Origin: Acidobacteria bacterium SCN 69-37 | Lineage (GTDB): Bacteria > Acidobacteriota > Vicinamibacteria > Vicinamibacterales > SCN-69-37 | Length of the DNA: 64,000 bases | Direction of reading: 5' to 3' | NCBI GenBank assembly: GCA_001724025.1 | Contig: MEDJ01000021.1 | Coordinates: 62,001-126,000 of the forward strand | Part shown: positions 8,838 to 18,659 of the stretch, in pieces | How positions within the stretch are numbered: position 1 is the stretch's first letter | Layout: every line of letters begins with the position of its first letter | Notes under the pieces: model-generated | What the model was told of the DNA's origin: nothing | Database searches by the model: none | What the model saw: the letters and a program-made list of their open reading frames with translations, nothing else | Program-made: the position numbers and the translations under genes

Positions 8838-9989
8838 CTACCGTGGGAATTCGAGCGGATGATCCTGCACTCTGAGAAAGACGTTGCGGTACCAGATTTG
8901 GCCGCTGCCCTCGAGCTGGAGGGACAGGATGCCCTGCGGCGCCCGCGCGGCCGGGTCGTCGTCGATCGTGACGGACATGACCTCGCCGTTGAGCACGTGC
9001 ACCATCATGTTGCCCCGCACGACGATTTCGAGCTGCTGCCAGTCGCCGTCGAGGCCGCGGTGCGGCTTGATCGCGGTCTTCGCATCGCCCGGCAGCCGGC
9101 CGAGCAGGATCTTGCAGCCACCGGGCAGCAGCATGCCGATGGTGCCAGGAGCCGTGATGATGTTCCGGCCCTGCCCCTCGTAGAGCTGCCCGGTGTACTG
9201 GTTGTTGGAATCGAGATCGAACTGGTACCCGCTCACCTGCCACGGGTTGCCGGTGGCCGCTGCTGCCGTACCGGTCCCGCCCCTGCCCGCGGGAGCGGGC
9301 GGGGCGCCGACCTGTCCCACGCAGGGATTGGCCGCAGGGGCCGCGGGAGCCGCAGACGCGCCGCCGCCGCGTGCGGCCATCGCGCCGCGGGCGCCAGGCG
9401 CCGCCGCCCCACCCGGACGGCCGGCGCCGCCCGCCCGATTCCCCGGCGCGGCCGTGAGGCCCGCCGCCACGGCTTCGTCCATTGTCGTTACCGTTGGCGG
9501 CAGCGGTGTGCCAAGCGGATCGGCCATCGAGCCGCCGTGGGCCGGGTGCAGCAGGCGGCTGCGGTACTGCACGCCGCCGTTGGCGCCGGTCTCCGACAGT
9601 TTGACCTCCACCTTCAACGTGAAGTCGCGCATCACGGCGCCGGGACCGCGGTAATGGATGTGGTGCTGTCCCGGGGTCTTCGTCGTGTCGGCGTGCAGCA
9701 TGCCGTCGACGATCGACCACACGTCGCGCTCGCCATCCCAGTTGGTGAACGTCTGGCCGTCGAAGATCCGCGTGAAGCCCGTGTAGTCATCGTACGGTGT
9801 CAGCGTCGTCGGTGCGGCAAAGCCGCCGGGCCCGCCGCCGCGCGCCGCCGGCGCCTGGCCCCGGCTGCCACCCGCCGGCGCCTGCGCCTCGACCGGCGCG
9901 ACGGCCAGCGATCCGATCCATGACGATGCGGCGAGGGCGAGTGCCGCGGTGATGGCGAGAACGTGCACACGAGCAGGAGCCTTCGTCAC
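8838..9989 (-). CDS. exported DUF1080 protein with large GRG-rich insert
   Basis: 383 residues from a GTG preceded by GGAGGA six bases upstream; the frame is open further 5' but that part is low-quality Arg-rich sequence. A signal peptide (VHVLAITAALALAASSWIG) leads into a short GGSRGQAPAARGGGPGG linker and then the DUF1080 domain: YTGFTRIFDGQTFTNWDGE, VWSIVDGMLHAD, DFTLKVEVKLSE, NGGVQYRSRLL, GYQFDLDSNNQYTGQLYEG, and C-terminal GILSLQLEGSGQIWYRN. Between the GGVQYRS strand and the GYQFD strand about 100 residues of Ala/Gly/Pro/Arg-rich sequence are inserted, with one isolated Cys (ANPCVGQVG). Likely acts in the periplasm on a keto-glycoside together with the adjacent cytochrome dehydrogenase; that partnership is inferred from position. 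Confidence 0.88.
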   Translation of the reverse strand: MTKAPARVHVLAITAALALAASSWIGSLAVAPVEAQAPAGGSRGQAPAARGGGPGGFAAPTTLTPYDDYTGFTRIFDGQTFTNWDGERDVWSIVDGMLHADTTKTPGQHHIHYRGPGAVMRDFTLKVEVKLSETGANGGVQYRSRLLHPAHGGSMADPLGTPLPPTVTTMDEAVAAGLTAAPGNRAGGAGRPGGAAAPGARGAMAARGGGASAAPAAPAANPCVGQVGAPPAPAGRGGTGTAAAATGNPWQVSGYQFDLDSNNQYTGQLYEGQGRNIITAPGTIGMLLPGGCKILLGRLPGDAKTAIKPHRGLDGDWQQLEIVVRGNMMVHVLNGEVMSVTIDDDPAARAPQGILSLQLEGSGQIWYRNVFLRVQDHPLEFPR

Positions 9990-10299
9990 AGTCGGTCCTC
10001 CGATGATGCGACACGCCTCACGCGAGAGAACCCGCGCGGCAGCGTGAGCGGGCGGTCGTTCGATGCTGGCGACAATAGGGGCGTGCCGGGTCCGGCTGCA
10101 AGGCCATCCGGCCGCGTCGCTCGCGTTTCGACAGACGAGACAGCCGGAAATCCGCGCGGTGAAACCCGCCGGCCAATATCGCACGCGGGCGCCCCGTGCG
10201 CGGCGATGGAGCCGGTGATGCGTATCGACCCGCGAAACGGCCGCGCACGACGCTTCCCGTCTTCGACGATATCGGGAAGTGCGCCGGGAGCGTGCGGCA
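9990..10299. other. no recognisable gene
   Basis: 310 bp between the DUF1080 start and the sigma-factor remnant. Frames on both strands stay open for long stretches, but none carries a start with a ribosome-binding site or a recognisable domain. The minus frame continues from the sigma remnant as Arg/Ser-rich sequence without resemblance to anything known to me. The 100 bp next to 9989 must hold the DUF1080 promoter. Confidence 0.5.
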
Positions 10300-10640
10300 G
10301 AACGTCGCAAGTAATCGCCGGGCGAAGTCGACATCCGACGCCTTCGGCTGACTTGTGCGACACCGCTCGTGCGCCCGGCGCGCTTCATCGACCTGGCGGA
10401 TCATGGCCCGGCTCTCTCGGAAGCATGCCGCCGAACCTGCGAAAGCGAGCTGGTACGTGTCGACACGGCCGGTGCGGACGCCGTTGGCCACCTGCCGATT
10501 GCACGAGCACGGCGCGGTTGCGGACACGAGGCCGCAGTGTGCCTTCGTGAACGACAGGACCGCGGCGCGCGCGTGCTGCAGGCGCTTGCGGAACAGATCG
10601 GGTGAGATCTCGAGCGCCTCGGACGCTTTCTCAGGGCTCC
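10300..10640 (-). pseudogene. remnant of an ECF sigma factor (C-terminal part only)
   Basis: Read leftwards from 10640 the frame gives SPEKASEALEISPDLFRKRL, then QHARAAVLSFTKAHCGLVSA, then TAPCSCNRQVANGVRTGRVD. This is the sigma-4 helix-turn-helix plus the Cys-rich CGLV...PCxCxRx segment seen in one ECF sigma-factor subfamily. The frame ends in a plausible tail (SDVDFARRLLATF). The sigma-2 domain and the first part of sigma-4 are missing: immediately 5' the frame runs into the end of an unrelated small gene, with no start codon. It is therefore a truncated, presumably dead gene. The call rests on motif memory; a profile search of this frame would settle it. Confidence 0.6.
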
Positions 10641-10819
10641 ACGTTCCACGCCACCATGGGTCTGGTGGGCCGTCCGGCAGCTGCCCTCGCGCGATTGATC
10701 TCGATCTCCTGACGTTGCAGCCTGAGGACGATGGCGACTTTCTCTTTGGGAGACAGACGCCGCTGCTGCTCGTGCCACGCGGCTTTCTCGTGAAAGAGAT
10801 GACGTGCGTTGGATCTCAT
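10631..10819 (-). CDS. small helical protein, unknown function
   Basis: 62 residues: charged and helical (HLFHEKAAWHEQQ, LSPKEKVAIVLRLQRQEIEI) and ending in MVAWNVEP. The pattern 'HE-x-W-x(5)-P-x-EKV-x-I-LRLQ' followed by a Pro/Trp-rich end is one I associate with short conserved hypothetical proteins that accompany nucleotidyltransferase or other toxin-antitoxin-like genes, but I cannot name the family with confidence. Its ATG overlaps the TGA of the 31-residue gene upstream (ATGA), indicating translational coupling. Its 3' end abuts the truncated sigma factor, so it may be part of a small inserted cassette. Confidence 0.55.
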   Translation of the reverse strand: MRSNARHLFHEKAAWHEQQRRLSPKEKVAIVLRLQRQEIEINRARAAAGRPTRPMVAWNVEP

Positions 10820-10911
10820 GGCTCTTCAGAGAGTAGCCGTCCCAGTTCCTCGTCGTCCAGCAGACCTGCTTCACGGAACCTGGCGATTCTTTCCCGGCGT
10901 CGCGGGGTCAT
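10816..10911 (-). CDS. 31-residue gene coupled to the next small gene
   Basis: Encodes MTPRRRERIARFREAGLLDD and a short acidic tail (LGRLLSEEP). It ends in an ATGA overlap with the 62-residue gene. Its start lies inside the tail of the broken exported-protein frame at 10871-11152, exactly where that frame loses recognisable sequence. A very short amphipathic helix protein; could be an antitoxin-like partner or the surviving end of a longer gene. No recognisable ribosome-binding site. Confidence 0.35.
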   Translation of the reverse strand: MTPRRRERIARFREAGLLDDEELGRLLSEEP

Positions 10912-11152
10912 GGAAGCCTTCGGGGGCGGCGGGGTACTTGTCGAGGTTCTCCGTTTCCGCGATCGGCGTGTCCGATGACAACGCCATGCCTCCGCGTCCA
11001 CCTCGTCCGCCACCTGGCGTGCCCTGGTCGCCTCGATCGCCCTGGCCCACGGCAGGCGCAGCGGGTGGTGCGGTCGTCTGGGCGCGGAGAGGAATCGTCG
11101 GCGTCAGGAGGCAGGCCAACAGGAGAAGAGATCGCGATGCGGGGACACCCAC
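10871..11152 (-). pseudogene. truncated exported enzyme (signal peptide and linker only)
   Basis: A GTG-start frame gives a clear signal peptide (SRSLLLLACLLTPTIPLRAQ), a GRG-rich linker (GGGRGGRGGM) and the beginning of a mature domain (NLDKYPAAPEGF), then ends after about 93 codons. Such signal-linker-domain architecture is common for exported esterases and hydrolases in this window, and PAAPEGF resembles the start of some esterase domains. The rest of the enzyme is absent: beyond about 10911 the DNA encodes the small coupled genes instead. Most simply a deletion or insertion junction at ~10911. Confidence 0.5.
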
Positions 11153-11289
11153 GAGAGTTTCAGCGTCGGCGGACCGAAGCCTCGTCTGTGGCACCTGCGC
11201 TCCACGGCCGGTCGATCTTGCCACGATGAGGCAAGAATCTCCGACGAACGGGTCAGTCCCGTCGTGGCGGCGACCCTATACTCGGAAAT

Positions 11290-12441
11290 ATGTCGGTTCG
11301 TCCTGTTCACGTCGTCCTGTTCTTGTGCGTTTTCGCTGGTGGCGTGGCGGCTTCCGGGCTGCAGGGGGCGTCTCCGATCGCGTCACTGACGCTGCCGCCC
11401 GGCTTCCAGGCGGCCGTCTACGCCGACAACGTCGAGAACGCCCGATCGATGGCGCGCGGCCCGCAGGGCACCGTGTTCGTGGGATCACGTACCGTCGGCA
11501 AGGTGCATGCGGTTGTCGACAGCAACGGTGATTCCCGCGCCGATCGGGTGGTGCTCATCGCGAGCGGACTCGATCAGCCCAACGGCATCGCGATGCGCAA
11601 CGGCGCGCTGTATGTCGCGACAGCGAGCCGGATCCTGCGGTACGACGACATCGAGCAGCACCTCGACGCGCCTCCTGCGCCCGTGGTCGTACGCGACGGC
11701 CTCCCCAATCCGGACCGGGGCCACTCGTGGAAGTACATCGCGTTCGGGCCGGACGACTTGCTCTACATGTCCGTGGGCGCGCCCTGCAACGTGTGCGAGT
11801 CACCGGCGATGGTCTCCGCGATCCTGCGCATGAAGCCCGACGGATCGGACCTCGAGGTGTTCGCCGAGGGCGTGCGCAACAGCATGGGGTTCGACTGGCA
11901 CCCAGTGAGCCATGACCTCTGGTTCACCGACAACGGCCGCGATCTGCTCGGCGACGACGTGCCGAACGACGAGCTGAACGTGGCCTTCCGTCCGGGGCAG
12001 CACTTCGGGTTCCCGTTCTGCCATCAGGGCGACGTGCCGGATCTGCAGTTCGGCAGCCAGCGCGCGTGCTCGACGACCGAGGCGCCGGTCCAGTTCATGG
12101 GGCCGCACGTCGCGGCGCTCGGCGTGATGTTCTACACGGGCGCCATGTTCCCGGCCAGCTATCGGAACGCCGCCATCATCGCGCAGCATGGCTCGTGGAA
12201 CCGGTCGACGCCAATCGGGTATCGCGTCATGGTGGCGCGCACGGATGGCCGCCGGGTTACCAGCTACGAACCGTTCGTCGATGGATTCCTTCCCGGCATC
12301 AGCGCGGGCGCGCCCGGGGGCCGTGGCGCCGGCGCCGCCGCCATCGGCCGGCCGGCCGACATGCTGCAGATGCCCGACGGCTCGGTGCTGATCAGTGACG
12401 ACACAGGCAATCGACTGATTCGCGTCAGCTACACCCGCTAG
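11290..12441 (+). CDS. exported PQQ-dependent sugar dehydrogenase-like (sorbosone dehydrogenase family) propeller
   Basis: 383 residues with a signal peptide (VVLFLCVFAGGVAASG). The six-bladed glucose/sorbosone-dehydrogenase fold is evident from LPPGFQAAVYADNVENARSM, PNPDRGHSWKYIAFGPDDLLY, GVRNSMGFDWHPVSHDLWF-TDNGRD, HFGFPFCHQGD and AIIAQHGSWNRSTPIGYRV. Members oxidise aldoses or similar substrates in the periplasm using PQQ, but no PQQ synthesis gene is in the window, and some family members are non-enzymatic. A GAPGGRGAGAAA insert sits near the C-terminus. The gene is divergent from the broken exported-enzyme gene; a copy of the ~110-bp inverted-repeat element follows its stop by 12 bp. Confidence 0.85.
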   Translation: MSVRPVHVVLFLCVFAGGVAASGLQGASPIASLTLPPGFQAAVYADNVENARSMARGPQGTVFVGSRTVGKVHAVVDSNGDSRADRVVLIASGLDQPNGIAMRNGALYVATASRILRYDDIEQHLDAPPAPVVVRDGLPNPDRGHSWKYIAFGPDDLLYMSVGAPCNVCESPAMVSAILRMKPDGSDLEVFAEGVRNSMGFDWHPVSHDLWFTDNGRDLLGDDVPNDELNVAFRPGQHFGFPFCHQGDVPDLQFGSQRACSTTEAPVQFMGPHVAALGVMFYTGAMFPASYRNAAIIAQHGSWNRSTPIGYRVMVARTDGRRVTSYEPFVDGFLPGISAGAPGGRGAGAAAIGRPADMLQMPDGSVLISDDTGNRLIRVSYTR

Positions 12442-12453
12442 CGCGTCTTCCCA

Positions 12454-12560
12454 TCGTGTGTCGTCCGGGCCGAGCCGACTTTGCCGCAGCGCGGCCGATG
12501 GTCCCGCAGGCGGAGGTCGCGCGAGCGTGCGGCTGGAGGCCGGCGCGGACGACACACGAC
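12454..12560. mobile_element. ~107-bp terminal-inverted-repeat element, copy A
   Basis: Ends read TCGTGTGTCGTCC and, inverted, GGACGACACACGA. The interior shares GCCGCAGCGCGG(C/T)CGATGGTCC and GCGGAGG(C/T)CGCGCGAGCG with copy B and, more loosely, copy C. Non-coding, too short for a transposase: MITE-like or a structured intergenic repeat. Located 12 bp after the sugar-dehydrogenase stop. Confidence 0.75.
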
Positions 12561-12599
12561 TGGGAGACGCGTCGGCCGACTTCAGACTGGAAGCTCACC

Positions 12600-13502
12600 A
12601 TGCCACAACATCATCGTCTCGCCATCGTCACGGCTCTCGCGTTCTCGTCGCTCTCGATCGTCGCCGGCGCGCAGGAGCGCACAGAGGTGACGATCAGTGA
12701 CAACGGCGTGCAGGCCGAGAATCTGACCTCGAGTCAGGACGGCAGCGTGTATTTCGGCAGCACGGCGAACGGCACGATCTACAAGGCCGCGCCCGGTGCG
12801 TCACGCGCCGAGCCGTGGATTCTCGCGTCGGCGACCGGTCTGATGAACACCTTTGGTCTGCTCGCCGACGATGCGACCAACACGTTGTGGGTGTGCCAGA
12901 ACTCGACGGGCGGTCGCGGCGGTGCTCCCGTTGCCGGGCAGACGGCGCTTCGCTCGTTCGACCTGCGGACCGGCGCTGCGAGGGGCACGTTTCCGTTTCC
13001 GACCAACGGCGGCGTGTGCAACGACATGGCCGTGGGCGCCGATGGCACGGTCTACGTCACCGAGTCGTTCGCCAACCGCATCCTGCGGCTCAGACCTGGC
13101 GCCAGCGCCGTGGACGTGTGGGTGCCGGCCGATGAGCAACTCGCCGGCGTCGATGGCATCGCCGTGCTCGCCGATGGCGCCGTGTACGTGAACACCTTCT
13201 TCGCGGGCCGGCTCTTCCGCATTCCCGTGAACGCCGATGGCAGCGCCGGCACGATGACGCCAATCGAAACGTCACTGCCGTTGACGCGGCCTGATGGCCT
13301 GCGCCGCGTGGGACCGCGGACGATGGTTCAGGCCGAAGGGCAGGGCCGGGTGACGGAACTGACGATCGATGGAAATCGCGCGGAGGTGCGCGTGCTTGGC
13401 GAAGGCCTGACGGGCGCGACCGGTGTGACGGTCGCCGGCAACACCGCGCTCGTGCTCGTCGAGCGCGCCAGGGCGGTGGTCGTGCCTTATCGCCAGCAGT
13501 AG
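12600..13502 (+). CDS. exported SMP-30/gluconolactonase-like beta-propeller protein
   Basis: 300 residues. ATG chosen because a signal peptide follows directly (LAIVTALAFSSLSIVAGAQ); upstream in-frame sequence belongs to repeat copy A. Propeller-blade repeats are visible: NLTSSQDGSVYFGSTANGTI, CNDMAVGADGTVYVTESFAN, GVDGIAVLADGAVYVNTFFA, RPDGLRRVGPRTMV. The arrangement suits the SMP-30/NHL six-blade family, which includes lactonases and strictosidine-synthase-like hydrolases; catalytic metal ligands cannot be assigned with confidence. A short STGGRGGAP loop insert is present. It lies between copies A and B of the repeat element, so its expression may be insulated from both neighbours. Confidence 0.75.
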   Translation: MPQHHRLAIVTALAFSSLSIVAGAQERTEVTISDNGVQAENLTSSQDGSVYFGSTANGTIYKAAPGASRAEPWILASATGLMNTFGLLADDATNTLWVCQNSTGGRGGAPVAGQTALRSFDLRTGAARGTFPFPTNGGVCNDMAVGADGTVYVTESFANRILRLRPGASAVDVWVPADEQLAGVDGIAVLADGAVYVNTFFAGRLFRIPVNADGSAGTMTPIETSLPLTRPDGLRRVGPRTMVQAEGQGRVTELTIDGNRAEVRVLGEGLTGATGVTVAGNTALVLVERARAVVVPYRQQ

Positions 13503-13510
13503 CGCCTCGT

Positions 13511-13623
13511 GCAGTCGTGTGTCGCCTGCGCCGGTCGGCTTTGCCGCAGCGCGGTCGATGGTCCAGCCAGCGGAGGCCGCGCGAGCGTTCGGCTGGAGAC
13601 CGGCGCGGGCGACATACGACTGC
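13511..13623. mobile_element. ~113-bp terminal-inverted-repeat element, copy B
   Basis: Best-preserved copy. The outer 26 bases (13511-13536, beginning GCAGTCGTGTGTCGCC) match the reverse complement of 13598-13623 at 24 of 26 positions. Placed between the stop of the propeller gene and the stop of the leftward aldo/keto reductase, i.e. between convergent genes, where it could also act as a bidirectional terminator. Confidence 0.8.
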
Positions 13624-13644
13624 ACAAGGCACAGGGGTCGGCAA

Positions 13645-15661
<2,017 letters not shown>

Positions 15662-15686
15662 CGTCGTTCCCTTCCTCGTCGTGCGA

Positions 15687-16793
15687 TCAGTTCCGCGCAG
15701 CGACGGGCTGCACCCGCTGATCGATCCATCGCAGGATCATGTCGGCCACCTGCAGGCTATTGCGATCCTGCATGATCATATGACTGTTGCCGCGAAGGGC
15801 CGCGTCCGGAGGCGCGAGCATCTCGGCCTGCCCGCCCGCTGCCGTGATCCGGCCGATCAACGCCTGACACGCCACGAAGCGATCCTGCCACGATGGCAGT
15901 GCCGAAATCCCGGTCGGCGTGTCGCGGTAGTCCCCGAACACGACCAGGAGCGGCACCTTCGCCAGCACCGCGATGTCGTCGGCCGTGTACGTCGCCGGAC
16001 AGGTGCCCGGCTCGAGGAGGACGAGGCCTTTTGTCACGGCGGGATTGAGCAGTGCCGCGGCCAGGGGAAACGATCCGGACTGCGAGTGTCCCATCAAAAC
16101 CGCGCCGTTCAGCTGGTCAGCCAGCTCCGACAGCGCCGCGATCGTGGGCGTGGGCGCCGGCAGGCCGCGGTTCACGTCGGGCACGGCTTGCTTCGACAAC
16201 TCGTCCACGGCCGAGACCGGGAACTGCGTGTCGGGATAGGGCGCGCCGGGTTTCAGTCCGAAGCGGAAGTTGGGCCACACGTTCTCGTCGCTGAAACGCA
16301 GCCACGGGGCCTGGCTGGAAGCCGGCGCGGTACCGGCGCGGACGTTGTTGAACACCGCCTGGTTGAATCCCGATCGTCCTCGTCCAATCTGGTCCGGCAC
16401 GTAGACGGGATGTCCGCGGCGGACGAAATACTCGTCCCAGCCCATGCGCCCGTCCGGCGTGGTCTCCCACGACTTGCCCGTGAGCGTGGCGCCGTGAACC
16501 ATCACGACCGGTACGTTGTTGCCATTCCCGGGCACCATGTAGCGCACGTACATCTGATTGATGGTGATATGCCCGCCTGGTGCGAGGTTGCCCAACTCGT
16601 TCTCGGTCTGTTCGACCTTCTCGCCGCCGATGAAGAAGCTGCCCTGGGCTTTCAACACGAGTGGCGCGTCAGCCGTCTGCAGATCCGTCAACGTCTGCGC
16701 GAGGGCCGGCGTGCGTGTCGCGAACAGGCACAAGAGCGGGACACCGAGCAGGCAAACTGCTCGGTGTGAGGTCGGGAACCATTGGGTTGTCAC
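15687..16793 (-). CDS. exported alpha/beta hydrolase
   Basis: 368 residues from a GTG preceded by GAGGAGA. Signal peptide around VCLLGVPLLCLFATRTPALA. The alpha/beta hydrolase core has the oxyanion segment VVMVHGATLTGKSWE, the nucleophile elbow GHSQSG with Ser237, and the late VVFGDYRD (acid) and GNSHMIMQDRNSLQVADMIL (His) segments. The layout resembles exported esterases acting on small esters; the substrate is unknown. First gene of a leftward hydrolase-AraC-reductase operon. Upstream (16794-16959) is an AT-richer spacer that must contain the promoter. Confidence 0.88.
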   Translation of the reverse strand: MTTQWFPTSHRAVCLLGVPLLCLFATRTPALAQTLTDLQTADAPLVLKAQGSFFIGGEKVEQTENELGNLAPGGHITINQMYVRYMVPGNGNNVPVVMVHGATLTGKSWETTPDGRMGWDEYFVRRGHPVYVPDQIGRGRSGFNQAVFNNVRAGTAPASSQAPWLRFSDENVWPNFRFGLKPGAPYPDTQFPVSAVDELSKQAVPDVNRGLPAPTPTIAALSELADQLNGAVLMGHSQSGSFPLAAALLNPAVTKGLVLLEPGTCPATYTADDIAVLAKVPLLVVFGDYRDTPTGISALPSWQDRFVACQALIGRITAAGGQAEMLAPPDAALRGNSHMIMQDRNSLQVADMILRWIDQRVQPVAARN

Positions 16794-16959
16794 GTCTGTC
16801 TCCTCGATCGTTCCTGCGGCACGGCGGCTCGACAGGCACGTGAATCGAGCGTACATCAGACACGGACGGTGTCGACACGCGAGCGCTAGCCCAAAACTCC
16901 GAAATTCTTGCGCGATTCGCAATGTCCGTATCCACGCGTTGCGGCGCGTGCACGGCATG

Positions 16960-17213
16960 CTCGGGGCCCAGCGGGTGCGTGTGCCACGCGGTGCGTGCGC
17001 CAGGCGCGGACGTCACCGAGGAGCCGGACACGCGCGACGGCCCGTCGGTTTCGAACAGCGTCTCGACGTGCGCCTCGCCGGAGAAGTTCTGCCCGGACGC
17101 TGGTGTCGACGGGCGCGAGCCACTTCTCGAGATCAGGAGGTCCTGCGCGGCGCCCTGCCGGAACGTGCCGTGGTCATCACGACGGCTGCGAGCGGTGGGG
17201 TGAGCTTCATCAT
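16960..17213 (-). pseudogene. truncated, frameshifted cupin-domain protein
   Basis: From the ATG at 17213 one frame reads MMKLTPPLAAVVMTTARSGR, like a short N-terminus, then stops. The neighbouring frame continues with DLLISRSGSRPS, NFSGEAHVETLFETDGPSRV and APGARTAWHTHPLG: the first half of a small cupin of the kind found with carboxymuconolactone-decarboxylase proteins, including the metal-binding HTH of cupin motif 1. The second cupin motif is missing; after PLGP the frame degenerates. So one frameshift and one 3' deletion. The intact gene adjacent at 17348 encodes exactly such a decarboxylase-family partner. Confidence 0.65.
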
Positions 17214-17347
17214 CGTGGCAGTGTAGGCCGCGTCCATTTCGCATGCCTTGCTCGATTCTCCGCGTCTGTTGTGTGATTCGCCACCTGGTGCGCCAGATGA
17301 TCGCGGCTTCATGCAGTCAGGCCGATGTCACCGCTATGCTGCCCCAC

Positions 17348-18118
17348 ATGAGATTCGTTGTTCCCGTCGTCGCTGCCCTCGTCGTCGCCGCCGGCGTCTC
17401 CCTGCACGCGCAGGCACAACAACCGGTCGTACCTGCTGGTAGCCAGCAGGATCGTCTCGTGCCTGGCATGGCGGTCTACACGAACGAGGTGCTCTTCGGC
17501 GACATCTGGGTACGACCCCAACTCTCGCCGCGCGATCGCAGTCTCGTGGTCATCTCCGTGTTGATCGCCACGAACAAGCCTGCGCAGCTTCAGGGACACC
17601 TCGGCCGTGCGCTCAACAACGGCGTGACACCCGTCGAAGCCTCGGGAGTGTTGACCCATCTGGCGCTCTACTGCGGATGGCCGACGGCGGTCTCGGCGCT
17701 CGATGTGTACGAACAGGTCTACACGTCACACAAGGTCGATCTCGTTTCGCTGCGCACGGCACTGACACCGCTGCCGGTGCCCAGCTGGGACGCGGCGCGC
17801 GTGCAAGCGACGAATGGCGAGTTTGGCGCCATCGCGCCGAAGTTCACGCAGCTCACCAACGACGTGGTCTTTGGCGACCTGTGGCGACGCGCCGATCTCA
17901 GTGTTCGCGATCGCAGCCTCGTCACGATTGCCGCGCTGGCCGGCATGGGCGACGACGATCAGCTCGACACCTATCTTCGCCGGGCGATCGAGAGCGGGCT
18001 CACGCGTGATCAGATCGCCGAGGCGTTCACGCACCTGGCGTTCTACGCCGGCTGGCCGAAGGCGACAAAAGCGCTGGCAGCCACCGCGCGCGTGCTGGGC
18101 ACGTCGTCGTCTCGATGA
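17348..18118 (+). CDS. exported protein with two carboxymuconolactone decarboxylase (CMD) domains
   Basis: 256 residues, signal peptide FVVPVVAALVVAAGVSLHA. Two CMD/AhpD-like repeats: residues ~45-120 (DIWVRPQLSPRDRSLVVISV, NNGVTPVEASGVLTHLALYC) and ~165-245 (DLWRRADLSVRDRSLVTIAA, ESGLTRDQIAEAFTHLAFYA). Neither repeat has the CxxC peroxidase motif of AhpD, so a decarboxylase or other non-redox role is more likely. Its usual genetic partner, a small cupin, is present next door only as a wreck. An upstream in-frame ATG at 17243 would remove the N-terminal position of the signal peptide, so 17348 is preferred. Confidence 0.85.
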   Translation: MRFVVPVVAALVVAAGVSLHAQAQQPVVPAGSQQDRLVPGMAVYTNEVLFGDIWVRPQLSPRDRSLVVISVLIATNKPAQLQGHLGRALNNGVTPVEASGVLTHLALYCGWPTAVSALDVYEQVYTSHKVDLVSLRTALTPLPVPSWDAARVQATNGEFGAIAPKFTQLTNDVVFGDLWRRADLSVRDRSLVTIAALAGMGDDDQLDTYLRRAIESGLTRDQIAEAFTHLAFYAGWPKATKALAATARVLGTSSSR

Positions 18119-18138
18119 CCACGGCACCGATTGCCGGC

Positions 18139-18243
18139 CGTGTGTCGTCGGCGGCCGGCCGACTTTGCCGTAGCGTGGGCGACGGTCTATCCGGCGGAGG
18201 CCGCGCGAGCATACGGCTGGAGGCCGGCGCGGACGAGACCGAG
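18139..18243. mobile_element. terminal-inverted-repeat element, copy C (diverged)
   Basis: Shares GGCCGACTTTGCCGTAGCG and GGCGGAGGCCGCGCGAGCAT with copies A and B, but its outer arms (CCGTGTGTCGTC... and ...GGACGAGACCGAG) pair poorly. Lies 20 bp after the CMD gene stop. The following stretch 18244-18509 holds no recognisable gene. Confidence 0.65.
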
Positions 18244-18509
18244 ACCAGACAGGCAGTCACTCGGTCGACCTCGTGCGCGATACGCCGCCTCGACGGCCGG
18301 CCGCGGTTCCGTCGTCACCTCGTGGATCGTGGCAAGCGTGTCCGCGCGACCGTCGTCGGCATTCCAGATGCGACCAACGGTAATGTCGCCGAAAATGAGC
18401 CACCGGCGATATCGTCGCCCTCGGTGGCGCGATCGTCCCGCGCGTGACGGTATCGGAGACCCGTACGGAGGCGACGAGGCCGATGTGAAAGGCCAGCAGT
18501 CGCGGATCT

Positions 18510-18633
18510 GATCGGAACGGCAGACACAGGCGGTGGTGACAGGCAGGATGACGTCGGTCGGTTCGAGAATGACGGGATCCGGAACGTCTTCGAATCGCAC
18601 GTTGCGAGGATCGTGCAGGACTGTGGCGCGTAT
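18510..18633 (-). pseudogene. N-terminal stub of a zinc-dependent alcohol dehydrogenase
   Basis: Read leftwards from 18633: RATVLHDPRNVRFEDVPDPV, ILEPTDVILPVTTACVCRSD. This is the start of the MDR/GroES-like zinc alcohol dehydrogenase family (intact members read ...VRxEDVPDPxIxEPTDxIVRV...CxCGSDL). The expected initiator codon is ATA at 18631-18633, the catalytic-site glycine of CGSD is Arg, and homology stops after about 40 residues. Everything downstream (NADP-binding domain) is gone. Clear decay. Confidence 0.7.
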
Positions 18634-18659
18634 GTGAAATCAGCCTCTGTCGTGTCTTT

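Noticed and set aside
10355-10978. 207-codon rightward open frame
   Set aside because: It is antisense to the sigma remnant and the two small genes, whose products have recognisable composition; this frame does not.
12456-12599. Start of the second propeller gene upstream of 12600
   Set aside because: That part of the frame is repeat copy A; a signal peptide begins right at 12600.
18187-18600. 137-codon leftward frame as an intact gene
   Set aside because: Only its first ~30 residues match zinc alcohol dehydrogenases; the rest runs into non-homologous sequence and repeat copy C.
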